Made by a program: the position numbers and the translations under genes. Below the pieces are notes generated by a model that saw only the letters and a program-made list of their open reading frames with translations, was not told where the DNA came from and did no database searches. A stretch of 38,325 bases of DNA from Marinilabiliaceae bacterium UBA5488 (GTDB taxonomy: Bacteria; Bacteroidota; Bacteroidia; Bacteroidales; Marinilabiliaceae), in the NCBI GenBank assembly GCA_002427105.1, contig DIPM01000010.1, positions 131,567 to 169,891 on the forward strand, written 5' to 3'. This document shows, in pieces, positions 16,846-24,434 of this stretch (the stretch's first letter is position 1; every line of letters begins with the position of its first letter).

Positions 16846-18495
16846 TTACTTTAGATATTTATAGCGTTTTATGCTCTTTTTGGGGGTCTTCTCGAATTCC
16901 TCGGGGAAGAGAATAACCTTATTAATTGCCATGTATGCCGGAAGCTCAGCGTTAACCTCTCTTCTTAATTTTTGCAAAACCTCCTCAATCTCTTCCGAGC
17001 TTCGATTTGAAAGATCAGTAACTTCATAGTCGGGATATATCAGAGCCTCAATTTTTCCTTCATTTTCGCGTACCAGACACTCCTGAACCAGCTCATGATT
17101 ACTTAGTACTGCCTCAATCTCCTCAGGATATATGTTTTGACCCGAGGGGCCTAAAATCATATTCTTGCTGCGGCCCTTGATAAACACAAAGTCTTCTTTG
17201 TCGATAACGCCCAAATCGCCGGTGTGTAACCAGCCATCTTCAGTAAAGACTTCAGAGCTGGCTTTCTCATTCTTGTAATACCCTGAGAGGGTGTTATCGC
17301 CTTTAACCTGTATTTCACCCACCACATTGTAAGGATCTTCGCTGTCGATACGTACCTGCATACGATGAACCACCCGGCCGGCAGATGTTGCCTTTGTCTT
17401 GTTCCAGGGAGCATAACTAATCAGTGGACCACATTCAGTCATACCGTAGCCGACTGTCATCGGGAACTCAATCTTTCTAAGGAATAGCTCTACATCCTTG
17501 TTAAGGGCGGCACCTCCAATAACCATCTCCTTAAATTCGCCTCCAAAAGCTTCGATAAGGGTGTTTTTGATTTTGTTATATACCAGCTTATTGGCTATGG
17601 GAGTTTTCAATATCAGCTTCAATCCGGGACTTTCCAGCTTAGGCATGATGCGGTTTCTGAAGATTTTCTCCAATATTAGCGGCACTGAAAGTATAAGATG
17701 GGGTTTGACGGCCCTAAAAGCTTCCGTTATTATCTGGGGCGATGGGGCGCGGGTCAGGAAGGTTATGTGGCAGCCAATTGTAAAGGGCCACAAAAATTCA
17801 AACAGACAGCCGTAGGTGTGGGCAAGCGGCAAAAAGGACACTATTCTGTCGCCCGGTGAGAGGTCGAAGTTGTCATCGGCAAATTGCACATTCGACCAAA
17901 TGCTTCTGTGTGGCAGCAATACTCCTTTAGAAAATCCGGATGTCCCAGAGGTGTAGGAAAGCACCATTACATCCTCGGCTGCTCTTTCAGCATATTTAAT
18001 TCTCTTTAAATCGAAGGGTTCCCCTCCCTTTTTGGTTTCAGCAATCGCTTTATCAACTGCCTTTTTTAGTTTCCCGTGATGGTCAACGAGCGCCTTGAAG
18101 TCGTGTATCGACAATATGCCTTTTAGATTGTGGGTCTGCTTATCATCAATCTTATCGAGCATCAAATCGGTGGCAAACAGCAATTCAGCTTCAGAGTGAT
18201 TAATAATATGGTGTATATCATTGCTGTGAAAATCTGATAGTATCGGCACTACCACGGCGCCGTAGGTGACTATTGCCAAAAAGCTGCTTGCCCAATTAGA
18301 AAAGTTGCGGCCTATCAAGGCTATTTTGTCGCCGGGCTTTATTCCAAGCTCATGAAATACTATATGAAGCTGATAAATAGACTTTCCAACTTCCCGGTAT
18401 GTAAAATCCTCTCCTTTATAATCGCTGAATGCTATAAGATCAGCGTTTTTTTCGATGGACGACTGAACCATCGATATATAACCGTTTGATTTCAT
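16846..18495 (-). CDS. Long-chain acyl-CoA synthetase (AMP-binding)
   Basis: The 549-residue protein belongs to the ANL adenylate-forming superfamily. The ATP/AMP-binding P-loop YTSGTSGFSKG is at residues 181-191. Further conserved motifs are GYGMTECGPLISY (A5), GWLHTGDLGVID (A7/A8) and KNMILGPSGQNIYPEEIE (hinge and C-terminal domain). A late Lys in TPKKSIKRYKYL is the likely adenylation residue. It probably activates fatty acids for membrane lipid synthesis or breakdown; the exact chain length cannot be read from sequence. It precedes ispD in the same operon. The upstream leader holds a short hairpin, CCCACA-CCTTC-TGTGGG (18540-18556). Confidence 0.88.
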   Translation of the reverse strand: MKSNGYISMVQSSIEKNADLIAFSDYKGEDFTYREVGKSIYQLHIVFHELGIKPGDKIALIGRNFSNWASSFLAIVTYGAVVVPILSDFHSNDIHHIINHSEAELLFATDLMLDKIDDKQTHNLKGILSIHDFKALVDHHGKLKKAVDKAIAETKKGGEPFDLKRIKYAERAAEDVMVLSYTSGTSGFSKGVLLPHRSIWSNVQFADDNFDLSPGDRIVSFLPLAHTYGCLFEFLWPFTIGCHITFLTRAPSPQIITEAFRAVKPHLILSVPLILEKIFRNRIMPKLESPGLKLILKTPIANKLVYNKIKNTLIEAFGGEFKEMVIGGAALNKDVELFLRKIEFPMTVGYGMTECGPLISYAPWNKTKATSAGRVVHRMQVRIDSEDPYNVVGEIQVKGDNTLSGYYKNEKASSEVFTEDGWLHTGDLGVIDKEDFVFIKGRSKNMILGPSGQNIYPEEIEAVLSNHELVQECLVRENEGKIEALIYPDYEVTDLSNRSSEEIEEVLQKLRREVNAELPAYMAINKVILFPEEFEKTPKKSIKRYKYLK

Positions 18496-18757
18496 CTTTT
18501 AAAAGTTTTTTTAATGGTCATATTGAACTTCCATAATTTCCCACACCTTCTGTGGGTAAATTTCTTACATGGTCGTTTCATCAATTATATTAAAGAACTA
18601 TTAAACGGCGAATATAAGCATATTATATCAGTTTTGTCAAACCCGCGTCCTTTAGGTCGATGTCGGGCTTGCTGCGCGGCTTAGGCGGGAAAGGGCCTTG
18701 AGATAATTGGAAAAAATACTAAGCCAAAGATAACGCAAAGGCAGCAATAGCAGTTAA

Positions 18758-19189
18758 TTAAACATAGACATTCCCCACTTTAATAAGCTTTGGAATGTTC
18801 AGAAGTTTTATTTTGCGACCCTGAAGCTCAATCATTTTGTCGGCCTTAAACTCAGACAACAGGCGAATTACCGATTCGGTGGCAGTACCTACCATATTAG
18901 CCAGCTCCTCGCGCGTCAATGAAATCTGAATCGTGCCTTCTTCGTCTAATTCAAAGGTATCCATCAGTAAGAGAAGCACTTCTGCAAGTCGCTCCCTTAC
19001 GGTTTTCTGGGCTATATCGGTAAGAAACTTGTTGGATTCGCCAAGCTCGCGGCAGGTCCCTTTTTTGAACAAGTTGCAGACCATGGTTTGCGAAACCCTG
19101 GCTATTTGCTCACCGGTTAATCCCCTGAAAATCTCGTGTTGCTGCAGCTCATGCAACGAGATTTCAATCTCTTGCCCCTCTTTTTTCAT
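18758..19189 (-). CDS. Crp/Fnr-type regulator lacking the effector-binding beta-roll
   Basis: The 143-residue protein contains a clear Crp-type winged helix-turn-helix: AQKTVRERLAEVLLLLMDTF, then LTREELANMVGTATESVIRLLSEFKADKMIEL. Before it is the end of the dimerisation helix (CRELGESNKFLTDI). The N-terminus (HEIFRGLTGEQIARVSQTMV, then FKKG) matches the opening of normal Crp/Fnr proteins, which are about 220-235 residues long. The segment between FKKG and CRELGES, where about 85 residues of cyclic-nucleotide-type beta-roll should lie, is absent, and the frame stays open. I infer an in-frame internal deletion. It may be a constitutive DNA-binding remnant, a natural minimal regulator or an assembly error. 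It diverges from osmC. Confidence 0.8.
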   Translation of the reverse strand: MKKEGQEIEISLHELQQHEIFRGLTGEQIARVSQTMVCNLFKKGTCRELGESNKFLTDIAQKTVRERLAEVLLLLMDTFELDEEGTIQISLTREELANMVGTATESVIRLLSEFKADKMIELQGRKIKLLNIPKLIKVGNVYV

Positions 19190-19208
19190 GCGATGCTCTG
19201 TGGTGGTG

Positions 19209-19224
19209 TGATTTTCCTAAATCA
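19209..19224. promoter_or_regulatory. Candidate Crp/Fnr-type operator
   Basis: TGATTT-TCCT-AAATCA is an inverted repeat with six-base arms and a four-base spacer, similar in form to FNR boxes (TTGAT-N4-ATCAA). It lies 20-35 bases upstream of the Crp/Fnr-type start in the gap shared with osmC. A minus-strand TATATTTG at 19231-19238 could be the -7 box of the regulator gene, placing the palindrome just after the start of transcription. Confidence 0.45.
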
Positions 19225-19291
19225 TGTCAGCAAATATATAAATAAAGATTAAATTAGCACTCTGGTGTTAACAATCTAAATATGTTAATAT

Positions 19292-19705
19292 ATGAAAAGT
19301 GAAGTTTCAATAAAGTGGAAAGGCAATATGGCTTTCGAGACTGAGGTCAATGGTCATAAATTAGTATTGGACGCCACACCCGAAGTTGGGGGCGAAGACA
19401 GGGGTCCTCGTCCGAAGCCTTTGGTAATGGTAGCTTTGGCAGGATGTACCGGTATGGACGTTGTGTCTATTTTGAAGAAAATGCGGGTCGAAATTGAAGG
19501 TCTGGAAATTAAGGTCGAGGGCAATATATCAGAGGAACATCCCAAGACCTTTACCGAATTGAAGCTTATTTATGAGTTTAAAGGCAAGGATCTTCCAATG
19601 GACAAGCTCAAAAAGGCTGTTGAAATGTCGGATGAAAAATATTGTGGAGTTTCAGCATTTTATAAAAAAGCTGTTCCGCTTTCTTATGAGATCAGACTTG
19701 TGTAA
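19292..19705 (+). CDS. OsmC/Ohr-family protein
   Basis: The 137-residue protein has the OsmC fold signature, with the two redox cysteines C52 (LAGCTGMDV) and C118 (EKYCGVSA). OsmC-type proteins reduce organic hydroperoxides using these cysteines. The GxDRGPRPKPL segment before the first Cys fits the YhfA-like OsmC branch, whose substrate is less certain. It is divergent from the Crp/Fnr-type gene and shares its short promoter region, so the regulator may act on it. The start follows an AT-rich stretch without a ribosome-binding sequence. Confidence 0.88.
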   Translation: MKSEVSIKWKGNMAFETEVNGHKLVLDATPEVGGEDRGPRPKPLVMVALAGCTGMDVVSILKKMRVEIEGLEIKVEGNISEEHPKTFTELKLIYEFKGKDLPMDKLKKAVEMSDEKYCGVSAFYKKAVPLSYEIRLV

Positions 19706-19824
19706 ACAGCCGGGCTGAGCTAGCGCTCACTTAATTGGTTTGCGGGCACCGGGGCTCTTTGTTTGCCGGAGCGTGTAATGGTGCGATTTTTGCGGGGTTT
19801 TGCCGTTGTATATCATTTGTAGAG

Positions 19825-22314
19825 ATGAAGAAAAAAATGGCGTTTGCCCTGAAAAGAAAGGTTGTTTTCACAACGATTGTTGGTATCCTTGCTATTTCAG
19901 CGATATACTTTTCTGTTGGCAGGGCATTTGAGCGAATCAGCGTTAATATTGATCGTCTGGCAGAACCCAACGAGCGCCTGCTTCAAGTAAATAAGCTCTT
20001 CAGAGGAGTGTCGCAGCTAAATCAATTGCAGCAGAAGGACGCTGCAAGCGGCCGCCTTACTCCTTCAGCAGAATATAAGAGGGAGACAAATTTGCTCTAC
20101 CAAAGTATCGATACCCTGGAGATACTCTTTGAGGGAGACAGCCTGCAGTTGTTTCGTCTGAATAATATATGGCAGCTTTTGCGCCGAAGCGAAGTGGTGT
20201 TCAAAGAATACATGAGCCTGCAATACCGCCATAAGCTAAATCCCGACATCAATACTGTTTTAACCCGGGTTAGTGATGATATACGTCAGGCGGATTCACT
20301 AATCTCTTCCATTGTTCAGACGCAAATAACCACCACTACCACTACAGTATCTTTGGACACCATAAAGGCTCAGAAGCCGGGCTTTTTGCAGCGCTTGTTT
20401 GGCGGCTCCGACACCAAAAATGTCGATGATGTTGTGAATAAGGCAACTAAGGTGGAGGAGCAGGTTAAATTTGATGTTGACACTTCCGGAATCTTTCAGG
20501 CTGATCATCTTTTTCAGGCCTTGGGCAGTTCGCTGGATAGTGTTCAGGCAGTGCGTCTCAACGAGGCTGCCGAGTTGCAGACTCAGGAGTTCAGGCTTTT
20601 GAATGTTAATAGCAATCTTATTCATCAGCTTATTAATATTATTAATGAACTTGAACAAGAGGAGATAAATAAGCTTAATGCCGAAACTCAATCAGCTTTC
20701 CGGACAGCGGGTGATACTATTCAGATTCTCAATTTGATAGCTGTGATTTTTGTAATAGTGACACTAGTCCTCGTATTGATTGTTCTGATGGATATATCCA
20801 AAAGCAATAAATATCGCGATCAGCTTGAAGCTGCTCATGAAGCTGCACGTCAAGAGGCTGCAGCCAAGCAGAGATTCCTGTCAAATATGAGTCATGAAAT
20901 TCGCACTCCTCTGCAATCGATCTTTGGATATGCCGAGCAGGCCAAACTAGCAAGGCAAAGCAGCGTTGATCTGGAAGCTGTATATCATCCTGCTATGCAT
21001 CTTTTGGAGGTTGTTGATGAGGTCTTGGATTACGCTAAGGTTACTTCGGGTGAGCTTAGCTTTGCCAGCGAGCCATTCCGGGCATCCGAGGAGCTTAGTC
21101 GCGTGCTAAAGAGTATGCGGCAAACTGCTCAAAAGAAAAATATTAAGCTGGATTATGAATTTGAAGGCAGTGAAGAGGTGCTGTTGTTGGGTGATGCTTT
21201 CAGGCTGCGACAAATCGTTTATAATCTGGTGGGTAATGCCTTGAAATTCACCAAGGAAGGTGGCGTTAAGGTGAAGCTGGAGGTGAAGGAAGAGGACGGG
21301 GGCTTCGGACTAAAGCTTGCTGTGTCGGATACCGGTATTGGCATTGAGCCGGAGCGCATGGCTCTGCTTTTTAAGGAGTTTTCGCAGGCCGACGCGGGAG
21401 TTTCATCGCATTATGGAGGTACGGGTCTAGGATTGAGCATAGTAAAGAACATGGTTGAACTTCAGGGAGGCAGGGTTGAGGTGGAGAGCGCAAAGGGAGA
21501 GGGCTCTACCTTTAGCGTTTATATTCCCTATCCGGGCTATGTAGGTAAGGAGCAGAGCGCTGATGAGGCTGAGGCTGGTTTTGTTAAGCCGCAATTAGTT
21601 TGGATGGCTGATGATGATGCTATGATTTTAAAGCTTGGTGAGGCTATTTTAAAAAAGCATGAAATAGACGGCGAGTTCTTTGATAATGGTCATGAGCTTC
21701 TTAAGGCTTTTGATAAAAGGAAACCTGATGTAGTCATACTGGATATGCGGATGCCCGGCATGAGCGGGCTTGAAGTTTGCGAAAAAATCCGGGCTCGGGT
21801 GGGTGAGGCCATACGGATTTTTGCACTAACGGCACAGGTGCTTCCTCAGGAGAGGGAGGAAATGCTGGCAAAAGGCTTCGACGGTATTGTCAGTAAGCCT
21901 TTCAAAGAGGCTGATTTACTTGCCGTGATGCATAATAGCAGCAATGAGGGTCAGCAAGTCCTGCCCGATATTTCAAATCTTGAGAAAATGGCCGGCGGCG
22001 ATAGAGATCTTGTTGCTTCCATTTTGATGTCGATAAGGGATGAGAGCCTAAAGGATCTAGCAATGATTAAGGAAGCTTTTGATAATGATGATAGTGATGC
22101 TTTATTGCTTATAATTCACCGGATGGCTGGCCGAAGCGGGCAGTGTGGAGCCATGGAATATTCGCGGCTCTTACGTGAAGCAGAGCTTGAGCTTCGCAGC
22201 GATTCCGTACTGCTTAGCCCGGAAAGTGTTGATTCCTTGCTCGCGGAGGGTGAAAAGTTTGTCGCTTCTATCGAAACAATTCTTAGCACCAAACAAGCTC
22301 CGGGTAGCCTGTAA
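19825..22314 (+). CDS. Hybrid histidine kinase (HisKA-HATPase-REC-Hpt)
   Basis: The 829-residue kinase begins at the ATG at 19825; an in-frame TTG at 19735 would add 30 unlikely residues. A membrane helix at about 13-33 and another at about 300-322 (IQILNLIAVIFVIVTLVLV) enclose a periplasmic region of about 265 residues that matches no sensor domain I know. The region is largely helical with a Thr run (near 170-175). Then come a short coiled coil, HisKA with H357 (SHEIRTPLQ), HATPase_c with NLVGNALKF, DTGIGI and GGTGLGLSIV, a receiver with D640 (VVILDMRMPGMSG), and an Hpt with H765 (IHRMAGRSG). It ends eight bases from the convergent sigma54 regulator, its likely phosphorelay partner. Confidence 0.92.
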   Translation: MKKKMAFALKRKVVFTTIVGILAISAIYFSVGRAFERISVNIDRLAEPNERLLQVNKLFRGVSQLNQLQQKDAASGRLTPSAEYKRETNLLYQSIDTLEILFEGDSLQLFRLNNIWQLLRRSEVVFKEYMSLQYRHKLNPDINTVLTRVSDDIRQADSLISSIVQTQITTTTTTVSLDTIKAQKPGFLQRLFGGSDTKNVDDVVNKATKVEEQVKFDVDTSGIFQADHLFQALGSSLDSVQAVRLNEAAELQTQEFRLLNVNSNLIHQLINIINELEQEEINKLNAETQSAFRTAGDTIQILNLIAVIFVIVTLVLVLIVLMDISKSNKYRDQLEAAHEAARQEAAAKQRFLSNMSHEIRTPLQSIFGYAEQAKLARQSSVDLEAVYHPAMHLLEVVDEVLDYAKVTSGELSFASEPFRASEELSRVLKSMRQTAQKKNIKLDYEFEGSEEVLLLGDAFRLRQIVYNLVGNALKFTKEGGVKVKLEVKEEDGGFGLKLAVSDTGIGIEPERMALLFKEFSQADAGVSSHYGGTGLGLSIVKNMVELQGGRVEVESAKGEGSTFSVYIPYPGYVGKEQSADEAEAGFVKPQLVWMADDDAMILKLGEAILKKHEIDGEFFDNGHELLKAFDKRKPDVVILDMRMPGMSGLEVCEKIRARVGEAIRIFALTAQVLPQEREEMLAKGFDGIVSKPFKEADLLAVMHNSSNEGQQVLPDISNLEKMAGGDRDLVASILMSIRDESLKDLAMIKEAFDNDDSDALLLIIHRMAGRSGQCGAMEYSRLLREAELELRSDSVLLSPESVDSLLAEGEKFVASIETILSTKQAPGSL

Positions 22315-22322
22315 TTGATGTA

Positions 22323-23666
22323 TTAATTAATCCCGTACTTTTCCATTTTATTGTAAAGAGTCTTGCGATCTATGTTCAGCAATCTTGCGGCTTTAGACTT
22401 ATTTCCCCTTGACTGCATCAAAACTTTTTCTATCTGTTCTTTTTCCCTCAGTTCCTGTAAAGCTTTCAAATCACTTTGGCCGCTTGTAAGGTTTGCGGCC
22501 CTATGCATCGAATAGTGCATCTCTTCAGGTAAGGAGTCGCACCCGGCCTCTTCTCCCGGAGAAAGTAAAACCATCCTCCTGATAGTATTCCGCAACTCGC
22601 GCAGGTTGCCCGGCCAATGATACTCTTTTAAAATTTGCATGGCCTCAGGTGTAACACGGACCACAGAGCGGGACAGATCACGGTTGGCTTCGCTAATAAA
22701 ATGACTTATAAACAAGTCGAGGTCGCCTCCCCGCTCCCTTAATGGGGGCACAGAAATCTTGAACTCGTTGAGCCTATGGTAAAGATCTTCCCTGAATTCG
22801 CCGGCGTTAACGCTCTCCATAAGGTTTTCGTTGGTGGCAACAATTAGACGAAGGTCAACAGGGATAAGTTGGTCGCTGCCAACCGGCTGAATGACTTGTT
22901 CCTGAATGGCACGTAAGAGCTTGATTTGTACTTCGTAGCCCAGATTGCCTATCTCGTCGAGGAAGAGGGTTCCGCCGGAAGCCGTCTCAAACTGGCCCTT
23001 TTTATCTATTAAGGCTCCGGTAAAGGCTCCTTTGATATAGCCAAAGAGTTCACCTGCTGCCAGCTCTTTTGAGAGAACGCCGCAATCAATCGGTACAAAA
23101 GGCTTTGATGCCCGACGACTGGCTTTGTGAATGGCACGGGCTACGTACTCCTTGCCCGTTCCGCTCTCGCCCTGAATTATTACTGACATATCTGTGGGTG
23201 CAACCAACTTAATAAAATCCTGAAGAGCCGCTGATTTGCTGCTTGTCCCTGCTATGTAGCCCTCTTCTTTCTTTCCTCCTTTCGCCGGACGTGCCTCTTT
23301 ATCAGGCTTTTCGCTTAAATGATTTAAAATCATCAGCAGTTCATCCGGATTAACAGGCTTGGTTATGTAATCAGAGGCTCCCATTTTCATCGCTTTCACC
23401 ACTATCCTTACATCGTGAAAGCTTGTCATCATTACTACAAGCGAGGAGTTTAAATTGTGGGTTCTGATACCCTCCAAAAGGTCGAGGCCGGTGCCGTCGG
23501 GGAGGCGGTAATCTAACAGTAATATATCAAAATGCTGCTTTTGGATGGCAATACCGGCATCTTTGACAGTTGTAACGAGGCTGACGCTGAAATCCTTCTT
23601 TTTCAGGAAACCCTCCAAAATCTTGGCAAAAGCGATATCGTCTTCAACAATAAGCAGTTTTCTCAT
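22323..23666 (-). CDS. Sigma54-dependent response regulator (NtrC/AtoC family)
   Basis: The 447-residue regulator has a receiver domain with D52 (LLLDYRLPDGTG). Its AAA+ domain has Walker A GESGTGKE at 166-173, the sigma54-contact GAFTGA at 213-218 and Walker B LFLDEI at 234-239. A Fis-type helix-turn-helix closes it (KSKAARLLNIDRKTLYNKME). All parts needed to activate RNA polymerase-sigma54 are present. The hybrid kinase ends eight bases away on the opposite strand and carries the Hpt domain that could pass phosphate to D52. Target promoters are not evident in the window. Confidence 0.93.
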   Translation of the reverse strand: MRKLLIVEDDIAFAKILEGFLKKKDFSVSLVTTVKDAGIAIQKQHFDILLLDYRLPDGTGLDLLEGIRTHNLNSSLVVMMTSFHDVRIVVKAMKMGASDYITKPVNPDELLMILNHLSEKPDKEARPAKGGKKEEGYIAGTSSKSAALQDFIKLVAPTDMSVIIQGESGTGKEYVARAIHKASRRASKPFVPIDCGVLSKELAAGELFGYIKGAFTGALIDKKGQFETASGGTLFLDEIGNLGYEVQIKLLRAIQEQVIQPVGSDQLIPVDLRLIVATNENLMESVNAGEFREDLYHRLNEFKISVPPLRERGGDLDLFISHFISEANRDLSRSVVRVTPEAMQILKEYHWPGNLRELRNTIRRMVLLSPGEEAGCDSLPEEMHYSMHRAANLTSGQSDLKALQELREKEQIEKVLMQSRGNKSKAARLLNIDRKTLYNKMEKYGIN

Positions 23667-23756
23667 TTGTGCATTTTTTTCTATTATGCTAATATAGGAA
23701 AAATGCTATGCTCGCACATCTGATACTCCCTCTTTTTTCTCTATTGTAAAAATAGA

Positions 23757-23782
23757 AAAGCCGGAATCGTTATTCCGGCTTT
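23757..23782 (-). terminator. Hairpin terminator, stronger on minus strand
   Basis: An 11-pair stem (AAGCCGGAAT arms) with a four-base CGTT loop. On the minus strand it is followed by TTTTCTATTTTT, a good T tract; on the plus strand only three T residues follow. It lies 60 bases after the PepSY-like gene and before the sigma54 regulator, so it probably ends the PepSY-like transcript. Confidence 0.7.
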
Positions 23783-23783
23783 G

Positions 23784-23821
23784 CCCCAAAACTAAACTTG
23801 AATTTACCCCAAAACTAAACT
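23784..23821. repeat. Two direct copies of a 15-base sequence
   Basis: CCCCAAAACTAAACT occurs at 23784-23798 and again at 23807-23821, one copy every 23 bases. On the minus strand each copy contains TAGTTTTG, which matches the -7 promoter consensus, but no -33 box is correctly spaced. Next to it, 23823-23844 forms a hairpin (TAAAAACC-GGGTTA-GGTTTTTA) overlapping the PepSY-like stop codon. Confidence 0.7.
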
Positions 23822-23841
23822 CTAAAAACCGGGTTAGGTTT

Positions 23842-24153
23842 TTATTTTATCTCACCCTCAGCTGTGATTTTTACTATTTTTGTTTCTTCTCCTTTTACAA
23901 GTTTAACTGAATAAAGACTATTTTCTGCATCAGAAATTAGTGCTGCTTCAGCTATTTCCCATCCTGCAAAATCTTCGCCTTTAAGGGCTTCGCTTACTGC
24001 TTCGGGAAGGTCTGCAACTTCAACAGGAGTCTTAGTTACTTCTTGTTCAATTGATACGGCGTTGTTGCTGCCGGCCTCTGTCACAGTGGCATAAGCTGCC
24101 GTGGTGAACATTCCAAGCGCTATGGCAAATAATAACATTCTTAACTTTTTCAT
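23842..24153 (-). CDS. Small exported PepSY-like protein
   Basis: The 103-residue protein has a signal peptide (MKKLRMLLFAIALGMFTTAAYA, 22 residues). The mature part, with VADLPEAVSEALKGEDFAGWEIAEA and YSVKLVKGEETKIVKI, resembles one unit of the PepSY-like/DUF2874 family of Bacteroidota periplasmic proteins. It contains no cysteine. Such proteins are small alpha/beta domains of unknown function, sometimes induced under envelope stress. A palindrome with a sigma54-like look lies 55 bases upstream (24209-24228). The gene stands alone on the minus strand, between a long hairpin and a terminator. Confidence 0.75.
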   Translation of the reverse strand: MKKLRMLLFAIALGMFTTAAYATVTEAGSNNAVSIEQEVTKTPVEVADLPEAVSEALKGEDFAGWEIAEAALISDAENSLYSVKLVKGEETKIVKITAEGEIK

Positions 24154-24208
24154 CTCTAATTAATTTTAAGTTTACACTATATATTACATTTATGAGAGTA
24201 ATAAACTA

Positions 24209-24228
24209 TATGGCATAATCGTGCCATA
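24209..24228. promoter_or_regulatory. Palindrome upstream of the PepSY-like gene
   Basis: TATGGCA-TAATCG-TGCCATA has seven-base arms and a six-base spacer. On the minus strand it contains TGGCACGATTATGCC, which resembles a sigma54 -24/-12 promoter, but the GG and GC dinucleotides are one base too close. It is more safely called a candidate operator. Confidence 0.45.
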
Positions 24229-24364
24229 ATTGCGCGAATGATGTAAGTGGCTGACAGCAAGCGCTAAGCCTTAGGGACCGGGCTTTTTCCTTTTGGGGAA
24301 GCTGGGGTGTGGTTTGTGGATAAATTCTACAGAACGGGGTCTTGCCGAGGCAGATTAGAATACG

Positions 24365-24410
24365 ACAAGTGCCTCGCCAGTCCCTGAAAAGGACCCGGCG
24401 AGGCACTTGT
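24365..24410. other. Long perfect inverted repeat after pheS
   Basis: ACAAGTGCCTCGCC and its complement form a 14-pair stem around an 18-base loop that can itself pair (GTCC/GGAC). It lies 24 bases after the pheS stop. No T tract follows on either strand, so it is not a standard terminator; it may stabilise the 3' end of the transcript or be a protein-binding or repeat element. Confidence 0.65.
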
Positions 24411-24434
24411 TGCCAATAAGGAGGATGTTTGTCC

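Noticed and set aside
19718..19731. Terminator after osmC (TGAGC/GCTCA)
   Set aside because: The stem is only five pairs and no T tract follows.
19735..19824. Longer N-terminus for the hybrid kinase from a TTG start
   Set aside because: The added 30 residues are Cys- and Gly-rich and unlike a signal anchor; the ATG at 19825 directly precedes the basic residues and the first membrane helix.
24209..24228. Sigma54 promoter for the PepSY-like gene
   Set aside because: TGGCAC and TGCC are present, but the GG-to-GC spacing is one base short, and sigma54 promoters are strict in spacing. Kept only as a palindrome.
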